Assembly (NCBI RefSeq): GCF_003020585.1
Contig: NZ_PXUE01000001.1
Coordinates: 372,001 to 436,000, forward strand
Length of the DNA: 64,000 nucleotides
Direction of reading: 5' to 3'
From: Chryseobacterium aurantiacum
GTDB lineage: Bacteria; Bacteroidota; Bacteroidia; Flavobacteriales; Weeksellaceae
Positions 37,022-45,779 of this stretch are shown piece by piece. The notes under the pieces are model-generated. The model was not told where the DNA came from. It worked only from the letters and a program-made list of their open reading frames with translations, and did not search any database. How positions within the stretch are numbered: position 1 is the stretch's first letter; the number at the start of each line of letters is the position of its first letter. The position numbers and the translations under genes were made by a program.

Positions 37022-38092
37022 TTAAAAATTATTGATGTTTCTTGTTTTATTGATCAAAAATAAATCTGCCAATACAAATGCAGCAAGGCTTTCCACTACA
37101 GGAACAGCTCTGGGTACTACACATGGATCATGACGCCCCTTACCTTCTACAATAACAGGATTTCCATCCTTATCTATACTGTCCTGAGGTCTTAAAATAG
37201 TGGCTACAGGTTTGAATGCTACACGGAAGTAGATATCCATTCCATTAGAAATACCACCCTGAATACCACCTGATAGATTAGATTTTGTAGTAAAATCAGT
37301 GTTGAATGCATCATTATGCTCCTTTCCTGTCATTTTGGCTCCACAGAATCCGCTTCCATACTCAAAACCTTTGCAGGCATTAATATTCAGCATTGCTTTT
37401 GCTAGTTCTGCCTGAAGCTTTGAAAATATGGGTTCACCTATTCCTACAGGAACATTTTTGATCACGCAGGTAATCGTTCCGCCAATGGTATTGCCTTCTT
37501 TTTTGATCTCCTTAATTCTGGAAATCATTTTTTCTGCCGTTTCAGCATCCGGACAACGTACATCATTGCTTTCAGTTTTAGAAAAATCTAAAGCCTGGTA
37601 AGGTTTTTCACAAAAAATATCACCTACGGAAGAAACGTAAGCATTGATTTCTATCTCCGGTAAAAGTTGTTTGGCAAGAGCTCCAGCTACTACCCAGTTC
37701 ATGGTTTCTCTTGCAGAAGATTTTCCACCACCACGATGATCCCTAAAACCAAATTTTTGGTCATACGTAAAATCAGCATGGCTAGGACGATATGCTCCTG
37801 CAATATGGTCATAATCCTTTGATTTCTGATTTTCGTTTTCAATGATAAAACCAATGGGGGTACCTGTTGTTTTTCCGTCAAAGATCCCAGAAAGAAACTT
37901 TACAGTGTCGCTTTCCTTTCTTTGAGTAACAATAGCAGACTGGCCGGGCTTTCTTCGTCCCAGTTCATATTGAACTTTATCGAGATCTACCGTTAAACCT
38001 GCCGGAAAATTATTGATGATACCGCCGTAAGCCACTCCGTGACTTTCTCCAAATGTTGTAAGACTAAGAAGATTACCTAATGAATTGAACAT
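37022..38092 (-). CDS. aroC: chorismate synthase
   Basis: A 356-aa enzyme that converts EPSP to chorismate with reduced FMN, the last shikimate-pathway step. Motifs: TTFGESHG at residues ~12-19, [16 protein letters not shown] near 46-61, and [22 protein letters not shown] near 120-140. The N-terminal [18 protein letters not shown] is typical of the Bacteroidota form. The promoter box TAATTTTG at 38097-38104 ends 4 nt from the ATG, suggesting a leaderless mRNA. Two thioredoxin-fold genes follow closely. Confidence 0.96.
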   Translation of the reverse strand: MFNSLGNLLSLTTFGESHGVAYGGIINNFPAGLTVDLDKVQYELGRRKPGQSAIVTQRKESDTVKFLSGIFDGKTTGTPIGFIIENENQKSKDYDHIAGAYRPSHADFTYDQKFGFRDHRGGGKSSARETMNWVVAGALAKQLLPEIEINAYVSSVGDIFCEKPYQALDFSKTESNDVRCPDAETAEKMISRIKEIKKEGNTIGGTITCVIKNVPVGIGEPIFSKLQAELAKAMLNINACKGFEYGSGFCGAKMTGKEHNDAFNTDFTTKSNLSGGIQGGISNGMDIYFRVAFKPVATILRPQDSIDKDGNPVIVEGKGRHDPCVVPRAVPVVESLAAFVLADLFLINKTRNINNF

Positions 38093-38096
38093 GATA

Positions 38097-38104
38097 CAAA
38101 ATTA
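38097..38104 (-). promoter_or_regulatory. -7 box 4 nt from the aroC start codon
   Basis: TAATTTTG on the minus strand (TAnnTTTG) is separated from the ATG by only 4 nt. Confidence 0.55.
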
Positions 38105-38142
38105 CCTTTTTTTCTTCAGATAATAAAGTTTCTGGATTTGTT

Positions 38143-39777
38143 CTATTTATCAACGTTTTCGATATTATTGATCACTGTTGTAGCTTCCTTTTTCTCCTCA
38201 GGAGTCATCTTTTTCCAGATAAATCCTTTTCTTATGTCATTTTTGTCAATAAACTGAGGGAAAATCTGAGCTTTCACATCATCAAAAATAAAGCTGCCGG
38301 AGATGGCCGGAAGAGGGGTGTCAAAATTATAGGGGTAATTTTTAGAAACATTGAAATTTAAATTTCCCACCTTAAAACTATTGAATTGATGATATTGGTA
38401 GGTTGAGGGCTGATAAAGCTGTTCCTTTTTGAATCCAGCCATGAAGCTTCCCAGGCGGAAACTTGGAATGGATTGTTGAATAAAGCTGGGAAAGGACAAT
38501 ATTGAAATAAAAAGTAAACTGAGTCCGGAAAAAACAATCAGTGATTTTCTTTTGTCAAAATATTGATGAAAGAAGACAAGGAATATTACAAAAAAAACAT
38601 CGATGAAAAATCTGTACTGTGCTGAGAAAGCAAGAACGAATATCGTTTTTATTAGTAGAGAAATACAAATCAGAGTGATCAGTTTTCTTTTCTTTATCCA
38701 AGTAAATACTGAAAAAATAAGTAAGCTGAGAATGAACAAAATATTAATTACCGATTTGATGCCTTTCAGAAAGAACCAGTTTTTAATATGATCAAATGTA
38801 GAAAACCTTTGAATTTCTTCATAAGAGTACTGCATATCATAGGTTTTCATAATGGCGTATTGTGACGAAATTTTTAAAACTTCAGGATTAGGCTTCCAGT
38901 TAAAACCCAAGTCAATTATTGCCACCGGAAATATTGGATAGCCGAATGTCCAGATATTTTTAATAAAGAATAAAAACAAAATTGAACTTCCGAAAAGAAA
39001 TTTTTTGAACCCTGATTTTAAAACAATAATACCGTTCAGGAAAACGAATATTGGTACCCAAATCATGGTAGGTTTTATGATGAAAACAAAAACTGAAAAA
39101 GCAAATAGAAGAGATGTGTTTTTGTTTCCTGATAGAATTTCATTTAAAATAATCAAAGAAAATGCAATAACGGGAAGGTCGGGACTGGGCGACTGTGAGA
39201 ATAATAGTAAAATAGGGAGAAAGCATAGATGGATCCAGTTTTTTCTCTCCATACTATAAAGGGTATAGACGATCAGCAGGATGGTGTTGATTCTTAAAAA
39301 AGGATCTGAGAAATTTGAAAAACCAGCCTGAAAAATGTGCCATACAGACATTTGTCCTAAGATAAAGTCCAGATTGGAAATTCCTTTTATCAATCCATAT
39401 TCTGTAAGCCATTTGATGGTTGGAACATAGTATCCGAAATGATCCAATATATAAGGATAGTATGAACCGGATAATAGAATGATGACAGAAATAATGACGC
39501 CTAAAGTAATTTCTTTTTTTGTCAACCGATAAAACTCCAGATAAAGTTTTTCTTTAAAGAAATAGAATAGTCCTGGCAGAACAGTTATAATTTCTACATA
39601 AATATTCAAAGGGATAAAAAATGAAGTGACGTTCCACGTAAGACTTACCCCCATTATTCCCAAAAGAATTTTGCCTGAAATCCCGCGAAATAAAATTCCG
39701 AAGATTTTCTCCATAATTGTACCCAGTCCCATTAAGACCGGAACGATAAAAATTGAAGAAAACAGGATTAGTATCAT
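38143..39777 (-). CDS. polytopic membrane protein, possibly GT-C glycosyltransferase-like
   Basis: A 544-aa protein with about ten to twelve hydrophobic segments in the first 440 residues and a soluble C-terminal ~100 residues. An extracytoplasmic loop after the early helices (YPYILDHFGYYVPTIKWL) and later short segments (SQSPSPDLPVIAF, FIIKPTMIWVPIFVFL) give it the look of GT-C membrane glycosyltransferases. I cannot see a decisive catalytic motif, and it could equally belong to a membrane-protein family of unknown function. A terminator of the upstream lipoprotein gene separates it from that gene. Confidence 0.6.
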   Translation of the reverse strand: MILILFSSIFIVPVLMGLGTIMEKIFGILFRGISGKILLGIMGVSLTWNVTSFFIPLNIYVEIITVLPGLFYFFKEKLYLEFYRLTKKEITLGVIISVIILLSGSYYPYILDHFGYYVPTIKWLTEYGLIKGISNLDFILGQMSVWHIFQAGFSNFSDPFLRINTILLIVYTLYSMERKNWIHLCFLPILLLFSQSPSPDLPVIAFSLIILNEILSGNKNTSLLFAFSVFVFIIKPTMIWVPIFVFLNGIIVLKSGFKKFLFGSSILFLFFIKNIWTFGYPIFPVAIIDLGFNWKPNPEVLKISSQYAIMKTYDMQYSYEEIQRFSTFDHIKNWFFLKGIKSVINILFILSLLIFSVFTWIKKRKLITLICISLLIKTIFVLAFSAQYRFFIDVFFVIFLVFFHQYFDKRKSLIVFSGLSLLFISILSFPSFIQQSIPSFRLGSFMAGFKKEQLYQPSTYQYHQFNSFKVGNLNFNVSKNYPYNFDTPLPAISGSFIFDDVKAQIFPQFIDKNDIRKGFIWKKMTPEEKKEATTVINNIENVDK

Positions 39778-39782
39778 AAAAA

Positions 39783-39811
39783 AAAAGATTGCCTAAAAAT
39801 AAGCAATCTTT
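39783..39811 (-). terminator. terminator of the glycine-zipper lipoprotein gene
   Basis: The stem AAAGATTGC / GCAATCTTT lies 21 nt past the stop (minus direction), followed by a T-run. Confidence 0.8.
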
Positions 39812-39831
39812 ATATTTTATTGTAAAAAAAA

Positions 39832-40389
39832 TTATCTGCGGGGTTGTACTCTTCCGTCTTTTCTGTCTTGTGATCTACCAATAGTATATCCTGTGGCTCC
39901 ACCTACTACACCTCCAATTACGGCACCAAGACCTCTGTTTTTCTTGGCAATGATTGCGCCGGCAGCTGCACCACCTACGGTACCAATGATAGTTCCTTTA
40001 GCCGCTTTACTCATTCCTTTTTTTTGGGTGGTTCCTTGTGAAGATCCATTTCCGTTATCTGCATAACCTCCGTTGCTTCCTCCTCCAGAGTTAGAATTAG
40101 AACTTCTGTCGCGGTATACAGTTCTGGTTTCTCTTATCACCTTTGGTTTTGAATTATTATCAGCAGCAGCTTTAGCTTTTTTGCTTTCAGAGATGCTGTC
40201 TGATTTTTTTTGAGCCTCATATACGAGCTTTTCTTTCTCAATGGCAAGTTTTTGCTTTTCTATTTCAAGCTGTCTTGCTTGAAATTCAAGTTTTTGTACT
40301 TCCAGTGATTTTTCAGCAACTGTGTCATCCTTCTTACAGGCCGTCAATAAAAAGACGGATAAAAAACCTGTTAATACTATCTTTTTCAT
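39832..40389 (-). CDS. glycine-zipper lipoprotein
   Basis: A 185-aa lipoprotein with lipobox LLTAC (Cys18). Residues ~25-75 are a charged, coiled-coil-like repeat (EVQKLEFQARQLEIEKQKLA). A Ser/Asn/Gly-rich linker follows around 95-120. Residues ~128-172 form a glycine zipper of the YMGG type (GTIIGTVGGAAAGAIIAKK, then GAVIGGVVGGATGYTIGR). Glycine-zipper proteins insert in membranes and can stabilise the envelope. The C-terminus is basic. Function is not known. Confidence 0.8.
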   Translation of the reverse strand: MKKIVLTGFLSVFLLTACKKDDTVAEKSLEVQKLEFQARQLEIEKQKLAIEKEKLVYEAQKKSDSISESKKAKAAADNNSKPKVIRETRTVYRDRSSNSNSGGGSNGGYADNGNGSSQGTTQKKGMSKAAKGTIIGTVGGAAAGAIIAKKNRGLGAVIGGVVGGATGYTIGRSQDRKDGRVQPRR

Positions 40390-40743
40390 AATTCAAATTT
40401 TAATAAGCTTAAGCCAAAACGACTCTAGATCTATTTTATTTTCAATTATGAAGCCAAGTTTCAGTTAAAAAACGTTAAAGTTGAGATTGATACTATTAAT
40501 AACTTTTAAATCCTGACAAATTTCAGGTGAAATAGGAGGTTTATTGATCATTTAGGCACAGAGTTTGTCGATATGTTTACAGTTTTCAAATTTGAAAATT
40601 AATCTTCTAAACAAGATTCATCATAGTTCCCTGGTATTTCCGGGGAATTTTTTTGTTATAAGTAATTGTAAAGTATAGTTAATCATTAGTTTTTGTTGAA
40701 TTCATTTATGTTGACTATTTTTGAGTATCAAATTACTTTAAAT
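40390..40743. other. intergenic region between divergent genes
   Basis: This stretch holds the upstream regions of the lipoprotein gene and the secreted-protein gene. A hairpin TTCCC.GG...CC.GGGAA with a T-run near 40627-40655 looks like a terminator, but no gene ending at it is recognisable. Confidence 0.4.
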
Positions 40744-41190
40744 ATGAAAAAAACAATTTTTACAGTTGCAGCTGTTGTAGGATTACTGGCTGTTACTACT
40801 TCTTTTTCTTCTACGGAGGTTATTGAAGGTCAATCTAAAGTTCGTTCAGAAGTATCTCATAAAGATTCAAAAACACAGACTTTTAAAGTTCGTTATGGTC
40901 TTTTGTCAAAGAGTGGAACAAAAATTCTTTCAGGTTCAGGATTTGATTTGGGAGGTTTTATTGCAGAAAATACAGTGACCGGAGAGACGTACTATAGCAA
41001 TAATGGGTATAATACCATACTTCCACAGTATTCTGAGGAGGATCTTCCGGCAGGAACGTATGCTTTTTCCGGAATTCAGGGCCAGGGAGGCTGGGTAGGT
41101 TATGGAACGGTAGTTGCTACAGTTTCTGAGGCAAATGTAGATGCCGATGGATACATTACGGTATATGTTCCCATTACATGGGAGGAATAA
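40744..41190 (+). CDS. small secreted protein of unknown function
   Basis: A 148-aa exported protein starting at ATG 40744; the open frame upstream from 40693 is not used because the ATG directly begins the signal peptide MKKTIFTVAAVVGLLAVTTSFS. The mature part is glycine- and tyrosine-rich and beta-like (FKVRYGLLSKSGTKIL, GQGGWVGYGTVVATVSE). I do not recognise the family. It is followed 35 nt later by a hairpin terminator. Confidence 0.7.
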   Translation: MKKTIFTVAAVVGLLAVTTSFSSTEVIEGQSKVRSEVSHKDSKTQTFKVRYGLLSKSGTKILSGSGFDLGGFIAENTVTGETYYSNNGYNTILPQYSEEDLPAGTYAFSGIQGQGGWVGYGTVVATVSEANVDADGYITVYVPITWEE

Positions 41191-41225
41191 CTTTGTGAAA
41201 AACAAAATATTTATCTAAATTTACC

Positions 41226-41250
41226 AATCCTCGAAATGAGGATTTTTTTA
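41226..41250 (+). terminator. terminator after the small secreted protein
   Basis: AATCCTC / GAGGATT with a GAAAT loop and T-run. Confidence 0.75.
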
Positions 41251-41983
41251 ATCAATATACAGTTATATATAATGGCTTATCCTGAAGTTTTAAATTTTAT
41301 ATGAAAAATAAAGGAAAGCATACTACAATATTCTGTTTAGATTTATCTAAATAGATTTTTTTCATCATTTGTGTTTTTTAGGCCTCCTGAATGGGAGGTC
41401 TTTTGGTTTTTTAGATTAAAATTAAAAATATTGACTCCTCAAAAGCAGAATTTAAGTCCAATTTTGCTTTATGAATTATTTTTTTAATTCATGAATTATA
41501 CAAATTTCATTTATTTTTCGATTATTAATTATTTATTAAATTTTATTTTGTTGTGTTGTTTTTAATTTTATATAATTAATTGTTTTGATAAAATTATTAT
41601 AATGTATGTTAATAAGGTTGTAAAAATAAAAAATAAGGTAGCTGATCTTAGGGGATAGAAACCAATTTTTTTTCAAAATTTGTAATTCTTGGCACGATTT
41701 TTCAATATACAAACGCAACTCATGTTTAATTTGAGTTTTCATGGTTATTAGTTTTTATCCTCGGAATTTCCGAGGATTTTTTTTGTTCCTATAGATTAAG
41801 TTGAAATTGTAGATTAAAAAAGAATTAAGCTTTTATTCTTTAGGGTGTCTCTAATGTAATACCGTATTTTCTTTTTCTGGATGAAATGAATTGAATTTAT
41901 AAATTTATTGAAAAGGTATTTTAAAGCGATTAAGTTCTGCAGAATGGTCTTTTTTTGAATTTAAAAGAGAATGTAAGAAATAA
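41251..41983. other. gene-poor AT-rich region with two terminator-like hairpins
   Basis: No ORF of convincing quality is present. GGCCTCC/GGGAGGTC (41381-41400) and ATCCTCGGAA/TTTCCGAGGAT (41757-41777) are each followed by a T-run on the + strand, like transcription terminators. They have no recognised gene before them. Small RNAs, tiny ORFs or decayed genes are possible. Confidence 0.45.
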
Positions 41984-42014
41984 AAAAACCTCTAAATTTT
42001 ATTTAGAGGTTTTG
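41984..42014 (-). terminator. terminator of tRNA-Cys
   Basis: AAAACCTCTAAAT / ATTTAGAGGTTTT, immediately past the 3' end of the tRNA in the minus direction. Confidence 0.8.
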
Positions 42015-42017
42015 AAG

Positions 42018-42088
42018 AGGTACCTAGCGGATTCGAACCGCTGTAGATGGTGTTGCAGACCACTGCCTAGCCGCTCGGCCAAAGTACC
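42018..42088 (-). tRNA. tRNA-Cys (GCA)
   Basis: A 71-nt cloverleaf on the minus strand. The acceptor stem is GGTACTT/AGGTACC with one G-U pair. The anticodon loop CTGCAAC gives GCA, and the T arm is GCGGTTCGAATCCGC. Discriminator base U fits tRNA-Cys. CCA is not encoded. A well-formed promoter (42113-42142) and terminator flank it. Confidence 0.93.
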
Positions 42089-42112
42089 ATGTTTTACCAT
42101 TTTTGAGGTGTG

Positions 42113-42142
42113 CAAATATAGCGAAATTTCTTTATGAACAAA
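42113..42142 (-). promoter_or_regulatory. tRNA-Cys promoter
   Basis: On the minus strand TTTG (42139-42142) and TATATTTG (42113-42120) are 18 nt apart, fitting the Bacteroidota consensus. The tRNA 5' end lies 24 nt beyond. Confidence 0.65.
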
Positions 42143-42147
42143 AGTTT

Positions 42148-42646
42148 TCATGCAATTTCTTTCTTTCCCAAACTATCAATTTCGCTTTTTGATTGATTTT
42201 CAGCAATATAATTTTTAACATTAATTACTCTTGTATAGCTCCAGCTGTCGTGCCATCCGTTTACCCCAAGAAATGATATTCCATCAAAAGGAACAATTCT
42301 GGAAAGAGTTCTGTAAATCATTTGTTGAGTAGTGGGTTTAGTGCCATCTGTACTGATTACTTTAGTTCCTGTGATATATTTTGAGATGGTTCTCCCGTCT
42401 AAATAGTTTTCCATTAGAAAGAAATAAAGACAATAGTTGAAATTTCCAATAAAAAGGCTCCATAAAATACTGCCATTACTATAGAAGTAGAAAAACTCAA
42501 TCGAAGTTATTTTATAAAGGAAATTGAAAAAAATAGCGATGAGATAATTGATAATATATATGGATTATAAGGTCTATGAAATTGTTCGCAAACCTAGTCC
42601 ATAACGAAGCCTTATTGTATTCAACAACATTTAGAATTCTTTTCAT
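42148..42646 (-). pseudogene. RDD-family membrane protein gene with one frameshift
   Basis: Read with one frame change, this encodes a ~165-aa RDD protein. The N-terminal part from ATG 42646 reads MKRILNVVEYN...LWTRFANNFIDLII, with the conserved R and D of RDD domains. Near 42562 one extra nucleotide shifts the frame. In the new frame the protein continues (IYIINYLIAIFF, LWSLFIGNFNYCLYFFL) into a helix, then MENYLDGRTISKYITGTK, RTLSRIVPFDGISF and GWHDSWS. The 499-nt length is 3n+1, consistent with a single insertion. Only the last 88 residues remain as a continuous ORF. This is a real pseudogene or a sequencing error. Confidence 0.75.
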
Positions 42647-42687
42647 TGGGGGTATTAGTTTTTTTAAGTGGAGTTTTATTTATTATT

Positions 42688-44052
42688 TTAAAATCCGTTA
42701 ACAAGTAATTTTAATGAGGCATTGGTATCAATGACTGCTGTAATGCCTGTGTTGTTTAGTAGTATTTTGCTTGGCTTCAGGTTAAATACCTTTCCACTCA
42801 TTTTTAAACCTTTATAATATTCTTTATTAAAGGCATCTTCAATACTTTTTCTGGATGTTTCTTCCAATTCCTGAGTAGGAATTCCGTATTCCTCTTCAAT
42901 CATTTTTACAATTTTCCCCTGAAAAAGGAGAGAAGCTGTTTTTTGAAGAATATTCATGGTTTTCAATTTGAACTTGGTATCAGACAAAACAATTTTTCTT
43001 TTGGCTTCATCATATACCGGAATTCCGGAAATAACAGCTGTTCCCTTTATATATCCATCCGTCTGCGCCTCAATAACAACTCTGTTATCCAAACCATAGA
43101 CTCTAATGTCTGTTACTTTTACCTTTGAATCCCTGATGTCAAATTCCTTATTTAAGAAAGTCTTTCTGGCCATATTGCTAGCCTCTGTAAAAGGAATGTT
43201 GGCGGTGGTTTGCAGGAGAAACTTATCTGCAACAGTAGGAGAGAAGTTAAAGTTGGTAGCCGAGGCCACAGGTTGGGAAGCTACGGGTTTATTTCCTGTG
43301 AAAGTTTCAGAGTAAATATCAATACCCAACGTTGCATTGATCTGGTTTCCGTAAAATTTTAATGGAGTAATATTAACCCCCATCGGGCTTATCTTCAACC
43401 ATGTATTGTATTCTTCAGAAATATTAAATGGCTGCAAAAAGGTATTCCATGCCATCACAGCATATTGCTGGAAATTCAGTTGAGTAGCCATCTGCTGATC
43501 TATGGTTTTACAAAATTTCTCCTGTTGCTCCTTGAGGCTTTTCTCTACAATTGGAGTAATAGGTATTTGTATTCTTCCATAATCCAGTACGGGTTTGGTC
43601 ACCCATCTGAAACCATTTGGCCGTGTAGAGGTTGTAATGGTCCAGTTATTTTTAAAAGTAACGGTGGTGTTAAAGGACATTACAGTTTCAAAGGTTGTAT
43701 TCTGATAGCTGTAAACTCCCAATGTTCCAATGCCCTTTTCTGCCCAGATTTTTAAAGGAACTTCAATCAACAGATTTTGGCTGGTTCCTCCTACCAAACG
43801 GATCGGTCTGGTTTTCCAGACTTTTACCTTAAACTGATCGTTATTGTTATCGGTATAAGAATCGTCCTGATAAACCAAGTCTTTCACAGAGGCATTAATC
43901 ATGTTACTCAGTTCCGAAAGAGGAATAGTTACCGGCATAGTAATACTGGATTTGATCTTTGGAAAATTATAATTTGCCAATTGATTATCAACTCCAGATT
44001 GGCCAAAGGCGTTGATAAATGCTACTAAGAATAATATTTTAACGAGTTTCAA
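42688..44052 (-). CDS. DUF4403 family exported protein
   Basis: A 454-aa protein with an N-terminal signal (MKLVKILFLVAFINAFGQ). The SSITMPVTIPLSELSNMIN segment near residue 40 and the repeated lipid-binding-like beta architecture match DUF4403, a Bacteroidota family of unknown function. The start seems to be TTG at 44052: an in-frame TAA lies four codons upstream and no ATG occurs before the mature part. It follows folB by 34 nt on the same strand, so it could be read through from the thr operon. Confidence 0.8.
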   Translation of the reverse strand: MKLVKILFLVAFINAFGQSGVDNQLANYNFPKIKSSITMPVTIPLSELSNMINASVKDLVYQDDSYTDNNNDQFKVKVWKTRPIRLVGGTSQNLLIEVPLKIWAEKGIGTLGVYSYQNTTFETVMSFNTTVTFKNNWTITTSTRPNGFRWVTKPVLDYGRIQIPITPIVEKSLKEQQEKFCKTIDQQMATQLNFQQYAVMAWNTFLQPFNISEEYNTWLKISPMGVNITPLKFYGNQINATLGIDIYSETFTGNKPVASQPVASATNFNFSPTVADKFLLQTTANIPFTEASNMARKTFLNKEFDIRDSKVKVTDIRVYGLDNRVVIEAQTDGYIKGTAVISGIPVYDEAKRKIVLSDTKFKLKTMNILQKTASLLFQGKIVKMIEEEYGIPTQELEETSRKSIEDAFNKEYYKGLKMSGKVFNLKPSKILLNNTGITAVIDTNASLKLLVNGF

Positions 44053-44086
44053 TTTTGTATTTTTTTATAAAACGAAAATAAGAATT

Positions 44087-44455
44087 TTAATTTTCCGGCT
44101 TAAAGCTTTTTTCCAGTTCAATGCTGGCCCCTTTCATTTCTCCCTGCATTGGGGGAGCAGTCTTGGTTATTTTTAATTTAATATAATCGATTTGTGAAAA
44201 GCGAGCATGCATTGTTGAAATAATTCTTCCAGCCACATGCTCCAACAGTTGAGACTTTATTTTCATTTCATGGTGGATAATGTCATTAAGGTCTGCATAG
44301 CTGATGGTATCATTCAGGTCATCAGACCCTGCGGCTTTCCACAGGTCGGTATGGAGCTCTGCATTTAAAATATAATACGTTCCAATAATGTTTTCCTCAG
44401 GCAGCACTCCATGGTAGGCATATATTTTTACATCTTCAAGATATATTTTGCTCAT
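44087..44455 (-). CDS. folB: dihydroneopterin aldolase
   Basis: A 122-aa enzyme of folate synthesis that cleaves dihydroneopterin to 6-hydroxymethyldihydropterin. The opening KIYLEDVKIYAYHGVLPEE (with the conserved YHG) and the later NDTISYADLNDII and LKITKTAPPMQGEMKGASIE match FolB. The length is typical (about 120 aa, active as an octamer). It starts 5 nt after the thrC stop, so it is presumably part of the threonine operon transcript. Confidence 0.93.
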   Translation of the reverse strand: MSKIYLEDVKIYAYHGVLPEENIIGTYYILNAELHTDLWKAAGSDDLNDTISYADLNDIIHHEMKIKSQLLEHVAGRIISTMHARFSQIDYIKLKITKTAPPMQGEMKGASIELEKSFKPEN

Positions 44456-44460
44456 TACAT

Positions 44461-45765
44461 TTAATTTTTATCAAGCAAAAATCGGCTTAATTCTTCAAAA
44501 TCGGAGTTTATTTCTACAGTTTTTTTCTCCTTTTTCATCAAGTCATTCAAAGATTCAGGAATTTCAATTTTTACTTTGATGGCTTTTTCTACAGCATCAG
44601 GGAACTTTACCGGATGGGCTGTTCCTAAGATGAATCCCTTTTTTCCAGGATTTTCACTCAAATATTGCTCCATGGAAGAGAAAGCTACTGCACTGTGAGG
44701 TTCAAGAGTGTATTTATATTTTTCATAAACTTCTGTAATGGTATTCATTGTTTCTTCATCATTAACCGAATAACCGGATATTTTATTTTTTAACGAGTCA
44801 AAGTTCTGCCCAAAGAGTTCCATAATTCTCACAAAGTTGCTGGGATCCCCTACATCCATTGCATTAGATAATGTGGCTAAAGCTTTTTTAGGCTTAAAAT
44901 TTTGAGTTTTTAAATACTCGGGAACCACATCATTGGCATTACAGGCAGCAATAAAATGTTCAGCCGGAATTCCACGAAGATGAGAGAGAAGTCCAGCGCA
45001 AATATTTCCAAAATTTCCACTGGGAACACAGATTACGGGTAACTCTTTTTCCGTTTTTTGCCATTGTTTTAAAGCCAATAAATAGTAAATCTGCTGTGGA
45101 AGCCATCTCGCAATATTGATAGAGTTAGCTGAGGTTAGAAATAATTGTTGATTAATTTCCTCATTTGCGAAAGCCTGCTTTACCAGGTCCTGACAATCAT
45201 CAAAGCTGCCTTTGACTTCCAATGCAAAAATATTTTTACCCAATGCCGTAAGTTGTTTTTCCTGAACCATGCTTACTCTGTTTTTAGGATAAAGAATAAC
45301 AACGTCAATTTCCGGAATGCCATAGAATCCATGAGCAACGGCACCCCCTGTATCTCCGGAAGTCGCAACAAGAACTGTCACTTTTTTCTGCTGATCTTTC
45401 AAAAAGTATGAAAGACATCGGCTCATAAATCTGGCTCCAATATCTTTAAATGCAAGGGTAGGCCCATGGAAAAGCTCAAGGATTGAAATCCTGTCATTGA
45501 TCTTCTGTAAAGGAATAGGAAAGCTAATGGTCTCAGAGATGATCTCCTGTAGTACTTCTGATGGAATTTCATCTCCTATAAAATCTTTCATGCATCGGTA
45601 GGCAATTTCCTCGTCAGAATATTGATGAAGATTTTGGATAAATTCCTCTTCAAACTGTGGAATGTTTTCCGGAAAAAATAATCCTTTGCTTTTTCCCTGA
45701 CCTCTTATTGTGGCAGTTCTGAAATCAACTTTTTCCTGACTGTCTTTTAAATTATAATATTTCAT
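44461..45765 (-). CDS. thrC: threonine synthase
   Basis: A 434-aa PLP enzyme converting phosphohomoserine to threonine. Characteristic segments are FHGPTLAFKDIGARF near residue 110 (with the PLP lysine), VLVATSGDTGGAVAHGFYG, and the phosphate-binding VPSGNFGN. The N-terminal domain (MKYYNLKDSQEKVDFR) marks the E. coli-like class. It lies 14 nt downstream of thrB in the order thrA-thrB-thrC, identical to the enterobacterial operon order. Confidence 0.95.
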   Translation of the reverse strand: MKYYNLKDSQEKVDFRTATIRGQGKSKGLFFPENIPQFEEEFIQNLHQYSDEEIAYRCMKDFIGDEIPSEVLQEIISETISFPIPLQKINDRISILELFHGPTLAFKDIGARFMSRCLSYFLKDQQKKVTVLVATSGDTGGAVAHGFYGIPEIDVVILYPKNRVSMVQEKQLTALGKNIFALEVKGSFDDCQDLVKQAFANEEINQQLFLTSANSINIARWLPQQIYYLLALKQWQKTEKELPVICVPSGNFGNICAGLLSHLRGIPAEHFIAACNANDVVPEYLKTQNFKPKKALATLSNAMDVGDPSNFVRIMELFGQNFDSLKNKISGYSVNDEETMNTITEVYEKYKYTLEPHSAVAFSSMEQYLSENPGKKGFILGTAHPVKFPDAVEKAIKVKIEIPESLNDLMKKEKKTVEINSDFEELSRFLLDKN

Positions 45766-45779
45766 TTGTTTTTTTAGTA

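Noticed and set aside
41536..41742. 68-aa minus-strand ORF
   Set aside because: Very AT-rich sequence with no export or domain features and no clear promoter. The only support is an ATG; chance ORF is more likely.
42148..42414. 88-aa ORF as an independent small gene
   Set aside because: It is the C-terminal part of an RDD protein; the N-terminal part is found upstream in a shifted frame.
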